A stretch of 64,000 nucleotides of DNA. Origin: Holtermanniella nyarrowii (taxonomy: Eukaryota; Basidiomycota; Tremellomycetes; Holtermanniales). The first letter of the stretch is position 1. Every line of letters starts with the position of its first letter. Location of the stretch: contig BCIT01000005.1 in NCBI GenBank assembly GCA_001600035.1, forward strand, positions 1 through 64,000. Direction: 5' to 3'. The notes below the pieces were generated by a model. That model did not search any database, had not been told where the DNA came from, and was given only the letters and a program-made list of their open reading frames with translations. Position numbers and translations under genes: made by a program. This document shows, one piece after another, positions 1-13,573 of the stretch.

Positions 1-231
1 TCGAGGTCTGAGTGCTCCCATCAACTAGGTAGCGACCGTGGACTTGTCTGCAATTGTAAATGCATCTTCTATAACCCTGGTTTTGCGCCGAGTGGCATCA
101 TAGTTCTCTTCTGAGGCGTGATTTGATCTCATTCGCATGCAAGTCTCATTGCACCTCTAGATCTTCCCGAAGACACCTGCCCGTCCTCACGTCACATCCT
201 TACAGTATACATCCCATATAGATCCCTCATC

Positions 232-1499
232 TCACAAAGCCAGCCTCGAGATATCCGCCGATGTACTCTTGCCGTGCAGAATCATCTCCGATAACAACAG
301 GCCAGTCCCAGGACCTTGCGTGATCCCCCAGCAAGAGTGACCAGACGCAACCCATAGATTCGCAATGCCCTTGACCTTGCCAATAATCGGCCTCCCTCTG
401 ACAGGCATGGGTAGATAGCAGCATTGCTCTGCGATGATTTCTGCATCTTGAAAGACTGGTGAGAGGGCATGGGATTGGGAATGGAGGTTCTTGATAGCTT
501 TCAGTGATGGCTTTACGTCGGATGCCAAAGCTGGGAGAGGTTCATTGTCGCTTTCGCCGCAGATATAAACCGTACCTGAAGGAGTCAGCTTGGTCACTGA
601 ACAACTCACCGTCTGGTCTGGCGTAGACTTCTGGCTCTGCTGCACTCCGATCTGTCATTGTCATATCGGTGAACAGACATGTTGCGCTCAAAGTTTCGTG
701 CGTCTTGAGCACAATCGAGTGAGCACGACTACCTTGGACGGCAATCTTGGAAGCAAGAGCGGGACCCAATAGTTTTGTCGCAAGCTCGCCAGTCCAAGGA
801 CCAGCCGTAAGCGTGATACCATCGGCAGGCAAGACTCGTTTGCTACCTTGATGCTCGACCGTCAATGCCGTCGGCTTGCCGTCGATGATCTCGAGTGATG
901 TCGCCGAGCCAATAACGAGCGCGGTATCGGGCTGCTCGAGGAATTTGGTGCACATGAACTTTGTGAAAAGTCCTGGATGGACTTGAGCTGTCGTTGAGTG
1001 ATCGCCTAGCACGCGCGAAGCGACGATTGTCTCTGCTGGAACCCAAGAGACCGGCGGTTTGGATCCTTTGCCCTTCCTTGACGCATCCGTCGTCAGAGAC
1101 TGCTGTCAACTTTGCGCCCGATCAGAACATACCAAAGTGTCTACAGCCCTGTAGCCCCAATTCTTTGCGCCGTCAAACTTGTCCTCCAAATCTTTATGCA
1201 GATCAAAAGACAATGCCGATACGCTCTCTGTGGCTGCGCCGTGCCAATCCTTGGCCAAGAAGCCACCGCTGTAGCCAGACGCCCTTCTGCGTCAGCTGCG
1301 GAGATCGAAGATATGAAACATACCCGGCTAATGTCAGCGATTGCAAGAAGAGTTACTCACCTGCTACGCTACTCGCCTCGACGAGTGTTATACTGGATCC
1401 AGGCTTGCGGCTTGGAGAGATTGCTGTATAGTAGGCGGTGCAGACACCAATAATGCCTGACCCGATAATGACGAGATTGTCAGGCGTAGAATAGGTCAT
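232..1499 (-). CDS. TDA3-like FAD-dependent oxidoreductase (DAO family)
   Basis: A FAD-dependent oxidoreductase of the D-amino-acid-oxidase fold, closest in pattern to yeast Tda3. The start at 1499 gives an N-terminus (MTYSTPDNLVIIGSGIIGV) holding the GxGxxG dinucleotide-binding motif. The next exon has ASGYSGGFLAKDW, the C-terminal half has PEVYARPDGTVYICGE, and the last exon has GHSCWGITQGPGTGLLLSE, the usual closing FAD-contact region. Several short introns split it: one at about 1328-1360, another just downstream that skips a stop, one near 1100-1127, and one near 575-608 (GTGAGTTGTT to CTTCAG) that joins PDG to TVYICGE. Tda3 is linked to endosome-Golgi traffic in yeast; the substrate is unknown. 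The nearest neighbour, BUR1, is divergent and starts 740 bp away. Exact exon edges were joined by eye. Confidence 0.75.
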
Positions 1500-2239
1500 C
1501 TTTGAAATCAGAGATTGCCGAATTTTGCTTTCGATATAGCGGCGGTGCTATTGCTGACGTTGATGGCGCTACAGATTGTTGATTTGAGGGTAGCTGGGAG
1601 CGTCGGGTCGGATCGTGAAAGTCGAGGATACGAAGCTGACAAGTGGAGGTCTTCGGCAAGCCGAAACATTGCGGAGAGCAGTCGCGGCAGCATATGTACA
1701 TGAGATCAAGGGCCTGTAGTGCTTCTCAAGCTTGTACCGGGCAATATATCTGCATGGATACAGTACTTGGCATTCAAATTGTCAGTGAAGCTCCCAGGAG
1801 CGCAAATAGAGCGTGATACGCAAAGCACTATCAAGCATAGTTTATCAAAGAGTCAGAATTTGGTCATGTCCGCCTGCCAGCGCTTTTGGCTTGGGCAGAT
1901 TCATTTTGTGAGCTGACGTAGCAATCATACAGTGAAGTCTTGGTTGGTAAACACTCTTATTACACAGTTATAAGTATGACAACGCCAGCTGTAGGAGCTT
2001 GAGCTAGCTGCAGCCGTGGAATTAAATGACGTGCAAGCCACGTCATGCACACAAGTCGCGACTCGCCTCGTCTTTCTCAACCCGCCTTTGATCGTCTTCT
2101 TGGGACATTGGAGTCTATGCTGATTCAGCTGGGAGTAAGCTGAGAGACAGCAAGGGATCTACCGATCATTTCCCAACAAAAACGGTGAGTCAGGGTGGCC
2201 CATAACTCGAGCTAGCGTTGACACTGTAGCAGATACATC
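1500..2239. promoter_or_regulatory. Divergent intergenic region between TDA3-like gene and BUR1, with a 5' UTR intron
   Basis: No convincing gene is seen here. The right end contains a probable 5' UTR intron of BUR1 at 2185-2232: it begins GTGAGTCAGG after AACG and ends GTAGCAG eight bases before the BUR1 ATG. The two flanking genes point away from each other, so both core promoters should lie in this stretch. Confidence 0.45.
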
Positions 2240-5956
<3,717 letters not shown>

Positions 5957-6116
5957 GCTGCTTGCATGCATCATGATGATGATAAGGATGAGATTTGCCA
6001 CGTGAAAAGGTGACATTCCGCTCCAAGCTAATATACTGATAGCTATATATTATAGCTGCAGCTAATTGCACAAAACACGTCTCGACGTCTTCTTCGTACC
6101 TGTTCCAGCCTTCAAG

Positions 6117-8117
6117 ATGGCTCAGATCTGCTCAGAAAAGCCGTTGATGAGCCGCTCGCAGGTCGCGCGGTCAATTGTCGACGGTCGACTGTTGCTCGTC
6201 CATCGAGGTCGCGTCCTAGACGTCTCCAACTGGGCCAAGCATCATCCGGGCGGCCACTTGTCATTGCTACACTTCGTTGGGCGAGATGCTACCTGCGAGA
6301 TAGAGGCGTATCACTCTGCTCCGACACTGAAGCGAATGAATGGCATGGTCGTTGGTTGTATCGAGCAGGTGCGTGCTGAATTGTTAAGTACTAATGGACA
6401 GCCTTGGAAACCTCTGACACCGCCTATCGCTCTCGGCTTTGTCCAGCACGCTAACGGCAAGCCAAACAACTGGAGAGAAGAGGGTCCTATCATCTTGAGA
6501 GACGAGGTGCTGTCTGGGTTTATCCCGGGATTTGCGATCGGAAAGGAGACAGCGGGACAAGAGTCGAGGCAGCAGCTGCCTACACCACCACCAACTGCTC
6601 CTCTCACGCCAGAGCTGAGAGCACACTCTCGTTCATCTTCTGCGTCATCGATCTCCTCCCAAGGCGTGTTAACACCACCTGAATCACCCGCATTTGCCCT
6701 CCTACCAACCCAGTCGGCTGTTCCATCAGATGTTCCCATCCATCACCTTACACCAGCTCATCTCGAGCCTCCTCAGTCCCCTATCGATGTGTCTCAAGAG
6801 GCGGAGCGTATCGATGCCTACTTTGCGCTCAAGAAGAAGCTCGAGTCGGCTGGACTCTTCGACAGGTCGGATCTGTTGCGTGGCTACGGATCGGATCTCG
6901 CTCGATACATGCTCCTGGGAGGCGCTGCATTTGCTCTTTTCTTCTTGTGAGTAATGAGTCTTAATTGAGCTGACCGTAGCACCAGTAGCTGGCTCGGTCA
7001 AATGGCTTCGGCGGTCTTTCTTGGCGCATTCTGGCACCAATTGACATGTGAGTCGTCTGGCCGAACCTTCTAACGTCAGTCCTCGCCCACGATGCCGGCC
7101 ACACGGGGGTGACTGGCAAGTACAAGCAAGACCGCGTCATCGGTACGATTGTCGCGGACTTTATCGGTGGCCTGAGCATAGGCTGGTGGTGTGATGTGAG
7201 CTGAAATCATGGCGCGTGCTGACCTCAGAACCACAACATCCATCATCGTTGGTCTCCTTGCACGTACACACTGACATCAAGTCGTCACAAATCATCCAGA
7301 GCATGACCCAGACATCCAACACATCCCCTTCTTTGCCATCTCCACCAAGTTCTTTGGCAACATGTGGAGCACATACTACAAGCGCATCATGCCGTTCGAC
7401 AAGTTCTCGAGGACAATGGTCGCCCTACAGTTTGTCCTTTCCGAGAGTCGACTGACAAAAAGACACCGCATCTATTACGTCGTCCTCTCACTCGCTCGCT
7501 TCAACCTCTACGCTAACTCGTACGGCTACCTGCTTGGACCCAAGCCCAAGCACAATCTGATGTGGAAGGCCGAGATGACAGGTGTCGCGTTCTTCTGGCT
7601 TTACTTTGGAGCCATGTTGCGGTCGATGCCGAGCAAGCGTATGGGATTTGCATACCTACTCGTGAGCCACATCTGCACCAGCCCGGTCCATGTACAAGTA
7701 CGTCGCTTATTCAACATCGCTGACACCAGATCGTCTTGTCACACTTTGCGTGCTCGACAGAGGACCTCGGACCAGTCGAGTCTTTCCCTTCGCGCCAGAT
7801 TCGCACAACGATGGACGTCGAGTGTTCGCCATCGATCGAGTTTGTACACGGTGGGCTCCATCTGCAGGTCACGCATCACCTCTTCCCTCGCATGCCGCGG
7901 CACAACCTGCGCAAAGCCAGTTTGCTCGTGAAGGACTTTTGTCGCGAGCAGGACATGATCTACCGCGAGCATACCTTTGTCCAAGGGTATGTGAATGTTC
8001 TCCACTCGGCTGACTATCAGTAATCAACACGTCTTGGGTGTACTGCGCGACGTCGCGACTCAGCTCGAGTTCATGAAGCAGGTTGCGGACGCCGAGGTTG
8101 TGGAAAAGTTGCAATGA
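6117..8117 (+). CDS. Cytochrome b5-fused delta-8 sphingolipid (front-end) desaturase
   Basis: A membrane di-iron desaturase of the ER that introduces a front-end double bond, most likely delta-8 in the sphingoid base of glucosylceramide. The N-terminus is a cytochrome b5 domain with the haem motif HHPGGH (about residues 40-46). The desaturase part has the three histidine boxes: HDAGH, HNIHH and QVTHH. The first His of the third box is replaced by Gln, the mark of b5-fused front-end desaturases. The stretch GLSIGWWCDNHNIHHLVTNH followed by PEHDPDIQHIPFF is characteristic of fungal delta-8 enzymes. It is split by several 30-70 nt introns; a GTGCGT...GGACAG segment near 6370-6402 is in frame, so it may be an intron or coding. 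ATG 6117 is chosen; an in-frame ATG at 6066 would add 17 residues. Confidence 0.87.
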
Positions 8118-8176
8118 GCTGGTCTTGTTGATTGTATGCATGCACTACAGCGCAAATGTCTCACGAGCACAGGATC

Positions 8177-9111
8177 TCAGAGGACGACACCAGTTGCATT
8201 TATCGTCTCCTTGGTGACTTCCAGAGTCATCGCCGTCCCAAGCCTGTTCCTGAACGTCTGCTCTAGCCCAGCTATTCGCCTTGCGACGCCATCATTTAGC
8301 TTTGATGGGAAGGAGAACTTGAGCAGCGAGTGAGTCTTGCTCCGCTCAGTCGACGTCTCCTCTTCGGTCAAGAGAAAATTGACCAGCGTCAAAGTAGCAC
8401 CGCCAAAGTCGGGCGTAAGTCCAGGCAATGGGATGTAGGCCACTGGATACTCGAGGAGGACAGCCGCCAAAGGACAAAGCGTCTCTGGAGACGACGCAAT
8501 TGCGATTGCTGAAGACGAAAGCTGGGCCTGTATGGTGATATCCTGGAGCAGAGCTGCGACGTCGCTGGGTGGAAACTCAAGCTGCGATGTCAGCTACTGT
8601 GTGACAGGAGCACTCACTGTTCGATGGCTACCCCTGCCGAGCTGCAGCCACATTGGAGGATCAGATACCCTTTGTGCCAGCAAATACAAATTGACAAGGA
8701 AGAACTGAGGATAGAAAGTATCCGCAATGGTACAGCTTGCGTGAATTACGCGAATGTTGGCCTGTCTTCAGCGATGTCAACAACGGATACGTACCAGCTG
8801 CCCGGAGAGCCCAGCCACTTCGGCCTTTTCCAAGTTGATCGTATCGAACAGATAACCCGCGCTAGGCTCAGTCCTGCGGGGTAAAGGCATGCTTACCGGA
8901 CGCCTGTAACGACCTGCCAGAGGTTCCAAATGAGATCGTCGTATGCTGGCCGTCGAAGACGGCCTGCCTTGCAGCTCAGACGACGTTCGAATACCTGCCT
9001 CAAAGTCTTGACGGCCAGCATGGCTTTGTTATTGGCGGGTGTCTGGAGTACCGAAGCTCTCCAGAAGTCGAAAACTGTGCTGCGAGGAGCTTTATGACAA
9101 CGAGTGATCAT
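8177..9111 (-). CDS. Hypothetical protein, four exons
   Basis: Not recognised as a named family. Splicing by eye gives about 240 residues: exon 1 MITRCHKAPRSTVFDFWR through LIWNLWQVVTGVR, then a short exon with AGYLFDTINLEKAEVAGLSGQL, then ANIRVIHASCTIADTFYPQF, then LEFPPSDVAALLQDITIQAQ through the C-terminal LEVTKETINATGVVL. Alternating hydrophobic strands and helices look like a globular soluble protein; no membrane segment or signal peptide is evident. Intron 1 is either 23 nt (8874-8896) or 35 nt (8862-8896); both keep the frame, and the longer one has a CTGAG branch-like site and matches the local size. The gene converges on the desaturase with a 59-bp gap. Unbroken frame across three splice joins is the main support. 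Confidence 0.6.
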
Positions 9112-9677
9112 GAAGTGATGGGTAGCTCAACCCCCGGGAGTGTGAGGGAATTTTATCGGTTGCAAGCTGAGAAAGTCAGTGATGGTCTCTAAAAGTGGCT
9201 GGCGCGAAGCTGAAAACAGCAGAAAGCACAGCATTCCCAGCACATGGACACATCCAGCGTGTTCCTCCACCTTTGTGACGCTTGACTCACTGAACACGAT
9301 AATGTCTGACCGACAGTTTTGCCACCGTAGCATGTCATCGTGAGATACTAGAGCGCTGCAACACGTCCTAACGCTCGCTAGCTCTTCATCTGAGCGGCCG
9401 GACTGCGAATAGCTAGCGAGCATCAACACAGATAGCCTCAACATGATTCGTACATTTTCCATTTGATCAACGAGGGCGTAGAGGACCCCTATGCACGGAT
9501 GACGAACGCTGAGCTCGAGCTATTCCAATCGACGTGTCTTTGAACAACATGGACGCCTGGGATCCACTGAACCGTGCCGATGGTCTTTAACCTGTCATCA
9601 CAGAAAACCTTGGATATCATACAGCGAACTCGTCACGATCAAAAGACAAAGCTTCGTCGTCGCGCTCAAGAATCAAG
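9112..9677. other. Intergenic, no supported gene
   Basis: Open frames exist on the minus strand here but their translations look like random sequence, with no splice pattern like that of the real genes. The first part must contain the promoter of the minus-strand gene that starts at 9111. Confidence 0.4.
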
Positions 9678-10096
9678 CTAGCGCGTTGTAACTCCAAGCT
9701 CGGCAGATGCATCTTGCATCTTAGACTGCGATTGCAGGTTTTCTTCTATGATCAGTTGCCATTCGGTTCTCCAGCACATGACGCAATGCAAGTGCAGAGG
9801 ACTCACAGCTTGCGAGCTATGTCGCACTCGTCTTGTTGCACTGCGTTGTTTGGATCGGAAGAACCGACAATCGCCTACCGGATAATCAGATGACAAGAAA
9901 ACGACCTGCAAGCCACAGACCAACAGCTGAGCTTGTGCCTAGTCCGAGACGCCCAAGCGAGCGTCTCCGAAGAGAGAAGATATCAGCTAAATGTGACTGA
10001 AAGCCGCTCAATCATCCAGTCCTGAAATCCCGAGATTGGAGGCGGAATGATACGCCTGTCCGCCAAAGTCTGCAGCAAGAAATTACATCGACGCAT
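9678..10096 (-). CDS. Candidate small protein gene, about 90-100 residues
   Basis: A tentative small gene. From ATG 10096 the frame reads MRRCNFLLQTLADRRIIPPP and ISGFQDWMIERLS. After one or two small introns it continues as GRLGLGTSSA, then AIVGSSDPNNAVQQDECDIARKL, then TEWQLIIEENLQSQSKMQDA ending SAELGVTTR at 9678. The last two segments join across a clear short intron (GTGAGTCCTC to GCTGGAG) and look like an amphipathic helix of a real small protein. The first intron lacks a good donor, so the N-terminal half is uncertain. No family is recognised. It could instead be a non-coding transcript. Confidence 0.33.
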
Positions 10097-11934
10097 TCAA
10101 CAGCGGCCTTGGTCGATGGAGCGGTCGCTGCTTCAGATTTGCTCGAGTAAAGTGACTCAGCAGGACATCAGTCACCACGGACATCTCAGTCGAGCTGCAC
10201 GGTCTTGTGAACAGCGCGTGAGTGAGAGGTCAGCTGATATTTGGACTAAGCCAGGATGCCAGCCGATCGTCGCAGAACGTAGAGCAGCTGGCAGAACCAG
10301 CCAGCAAGCACGCTCAGCGCAGAAGAATAGCCTATCAGGTCGTCTACTTCCCCTCATGGAAGCAGTCGAGATGCTACCGAAGCAGCGCATTGCGATGATT
10401 TCCTGGCGTAGCTTGTGATCTGGTTGATGCTGTAGCTACAGATACCCAATTGTAAGGTGTTGAACGCTACACCTGAAATTACAACGACGACGACGTGCAG
10501 TCGACTCTGCAGCCTTCAACAGCATATCCAGCTGCAGCACACTTTCCAAACTGTCTCTGCTTGCGAGCTGTTTCACGAATAGTGTGCTGCTGCGCATCGA
10601 GCACCGACAGATCATCTCGCTCTCAATCAAGTGTCGCGATTCACGCTCAAGAAGGAAACGTCGGCGTGTTGCAGGACCTTTGAGCAGGCAACAAACGCAG
10701 CTGGGCTCGCGCTCGAGAGGGCAAGTAGGCGCATACCGACGACGTGAATTACAAGGTGAGCGAGACTGCGGGTCCTGTCATTTCATTCGGAAGCTAGAAA
10801 CTGATCAGAGGCATTTGACAGATGAATTCAAGCTTGTTTCATCGACGAATGCCGCCCAAAAGGGCAAATATCACGGAGAACGAGGTTGTTTCGCCTTGCC
10901 AAGTAAGAACGTCCCAAGCCTAACCTTTGCTGCGTTTGACTCGCCTACTTGATTTCACAAGCTTCGAAGGCTTCACATCCAGCTACGACCTGTGCGACTA
11001 TTGTTCGTGTCATCAGATTGACGGCCAACTTAACAACAGTCGCAAAGAGCGCAGAGCGCCTGACGACCTTTTAGCCCTATGATCGCTTCAAGATACGTGC
11101 AGAAGATGATGGAGAAAAATTCGGAGGACCTTTCGCGCCATCAACAACCTCAGCTGAGCTCGTACCGCCTGTCCCGGCGCCTTGTCAGACGTCTGGACCA
11201 ATGGCTTGTCAGCTGCGTTCTTGGCACCCAAAGTCCTTCATCCATCCACGCCTTATAGCTTCCTTACTCTACGTACATTTTACCAATCTTGCACCCAGGC
11301 GTCCAGCATAGAACGAATCCGTGACTACTCCCACTGTCCTCCGACTGCTCCTAGCTTTCACCTGTTCCGACAAGCAAGACCTATCAACGCTTAGCTAGTA
11401 GCACGTAGAGTCGCTCCAATTTGAGCTTCTGCTTCGCGGATGATTAGCTAGCGCAGCAGCTCGTCGAGAAAAAGCAATGGCTCGACCTTGACCGACGTGC
11501 ATGATACAAAGCAAAGCACAACCACAGACGCTGCACTCACCTTTTGTTGTTCCTCTTCTCAATCCACCACTACGATCTTCTTCTCACCTGTCTCTTAAAA
11601 GAGTCGATCATAAGCAGGATCATCTGCACTGCAGCTGCAGCTGCCGTATACAGTTGGCCGCGCACCAAATAGCCAGTGTTAAAATATTTTAAGCACCGCT
11701 CGCATCGCCTGTACTCCTGTGTTCATTGCTCTCGACGTACATATCTCGAGGCGGTCCAGCCATGATCAGCATCCATTTCTGAGAGCGACGGAGAGAAGAG
11801 AAGAGAAGAGAGGGCGTGAGTAGACGAGTGCGCGAGTAAACGATTGAACAATCAAGTTCAGGGCGGTTGTCTATTTTGTTCGACCCATTTTCCAACCTTT
11901 TCTTGCTACTTGACGGCCTAAAGTGCTTTGCAAT
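10097..11934. other. Gene-poor stretch of 1.8 kb
   Basis: No gene could be supported. Short open frames on both strands read as compositionally random, with none of the tight GTGAGT...CTGAC...AG introns seen elsewhere joined to good protein sequence. A purine-rich repeat of GAGAA units lies near 11784-11814. Possible contents are a fast-evolving gene, a non-coding transcript, or long regulatory sequence for the gene starting at 11935. Confidence 0.4.
11784..11814. repeat. Purine-rich GAGAAGA simple repeat
   Basis: A short one-strand purine tract made of GAGAA/GAAGA units about 120 bp upstream of the next coding start. Polypurine tracts of this kind are common in fungal promoters; no specific factor site is claimed. 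Confidence 0.6.
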
Positions 11935-12734
11935 ATGCCGCCTATCCTTGCACCTCTACCTCGGCGTATCTCCTCCAAGCAATCACCGTTCAATCAAAGA
12001 GATTCCTTCGTTATCCCAATCTATCCCCGTCCAGGCAGACGAGGGTCTTTGACAGTCGACATCCACTGTGCAAAGTCTCATTTCGCTGTCGTCGAGCATG
12101 CCGGCGACACACTGAGCTCGCAGTTTATCCTTGATGTGGAAGATGATGAGATGGATGGACGAGCTGTTTCGTGAGTTATCATGCAAGAGAGACACTGACT
12201 ACAGTCCACTGAACGAGCTTTTGGGTATCTTGGCTAAACCATCCGATCCAGTTGTACCCATAACCACTCATCGACCCGGTGCACCCGCACCCAACAGTGT
12301 CCCAATGCACTATACATCCTCTACATCCTCCATCTCGACGTTATCATCTGCATCTCCTCTCAGTCTCTCTGCTCTTGAACACACTCCTGATTTCGCCGTT
12401 GAACGTGGCAAGAAGACATTCCAATCTCGACGGAGCAGAGGTGCAAGCCTTGAGCCGATCGTCTCGCCTTGTGAGTACTCTTGTTGTGCGACGCTGATCA
12501 AAAGATGCCCGACCTGGTCCACCACGACGACTTTCTTCTATGCCTTATCATGCTCCTGATCGCCGACGTTCATATACCTACATGCCTACGCCATCACTTG
12601 CACCTACGCTTGAACCGCTAACGGAATCTCGAGGGCGCTCACAGTCTTCGTGTGGTAGCCACGGTCATGGCTTTTCACGTACGACTGGGGCCGACCTCGT
12701 CGATACGCTCGGTCAGCTTAATATCCGCGAGTAG
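11935..12734 (+). CDS. Hypothetical Ser/Pro/Arg-rich protein
   Basis: Three exons with introns 12171-12204 and 12471-12504 (34 nt each, both ending after CTGAC/CTGAT plus AG). The start ATG at 11935 gives MPPILAPLPRRISSKQSPFN. The first 80 residues hold alternating strand-like segments (SFVIPIYPRPGRRGSLTVDI, SSQFILDVEDDEMDGRAVSP). The rest is disordered, with many S, P, T and R residues and RRXS-type sites (RSRRSRGAS, RPGPPRRLSSM, RRRSY) that could be phosphorylated by basic-directed kinases. It ends DLVDTLGQLNIRE. No known domain was recognised and no signal peptide or membrane segment is seen. Frame continuity over two introns makes it a likely real gene. Confidence 0.65.
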
Positions 12735-13573
12735 TCTTGCAGACCTCGCTTTGTTCTTTTTTCCACGTCCTTGTTTTTTTTTCCTTTTTCACACTTGTTG
12801 CATGCTTTTCGGATTGGAAATAGAAGTCTCTTGTGCGTTGTATGCATCTTGTTGTCGCATTCCTTGGACTGCTGACCTCACTATGTATGAACCTATAGCC
12901 CTACTTTTGCTCTCCCTTGAGCGGCTATAGTCAATCTTAGCGGCGCTATTACCGGATTCAGGGAAAGGTCATACTCATCTACCGGAGCCGAGTACCTGAC
13001 CCCGCTTCTTACGTCAATCCGTTGTGTACAGTGTGTTTGTTGATCCAAACCGCAAGTTTTTATATAATATCGCCGCCTTTTTCTATCATTCTCTATCATT
13101 CTCTTTACTAACTCGCTCTACTCTACTGACTTTTGTTCGCGTTCCCACTCCACTGTCTTTGTCTACGTCTGCCTTGACCATAAAACTGAGCGGCGAATTC
13201 TAAACTGACGGGAGCAATAAGTGCCTTGAATCGAGAGCAGGTCACGCAACGCTCGTTTGGGGTAAAGAATCTATGAGCAAGGGGGGGAAATACTACACAA
13301 CCCACAATAACACACATCATAGACAGTAGTACTTGATAAGGTAACAGCTGCAGCGTCTTACAACCAACCAACTTGTAAAACTACGGCGAGAAAGCTCCCG
13401 ACACCAGGGCAGCAAGTGCGTACTCTTGCATTCAATCTGTGACTCCGGTCACCAGCTACCAGCCAGCTTGCTCTTCCTTCCCCAACTTGTTCACTAGCTT
13501 GCAACTGCTTCCTCTCTTGCTCAACACAAAGGAATCGCGCCTTCGATACAAACAAGCAACATTCAACACAAGC
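12735..13573. promoter_or_regulatory. Intergenic region and probable promoter of the PPS1-like gene
   Basis: No gene is seen. A TATATAAT sequence lies at 13061-13068, followed by two tandem copies of a CTATCATTCT-type decamer at about 13084-13104 and pyrimidine-rich sequence. This resembles a TATA box with an initiator or pyrimidine tract, about 500 bp ahead of the ATG at 13574, which would imply a long leader or a 5' UTR intron. Confidence 0.35.

Noticed and set aside
9127-9462. Minus-strand open frame of 111 codons
   Set aside because: Its composition is random-looking, with no conserved pattern and no splice partners; it lies just upstream of a better supported gene.
10436-10630. Minus-strand frame with STLFVKQLASRDSLESVLQL
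   Set aside because: Somewhat protein-like, but no start, splice or neighbour support; kept inside the gene-poor stretch.
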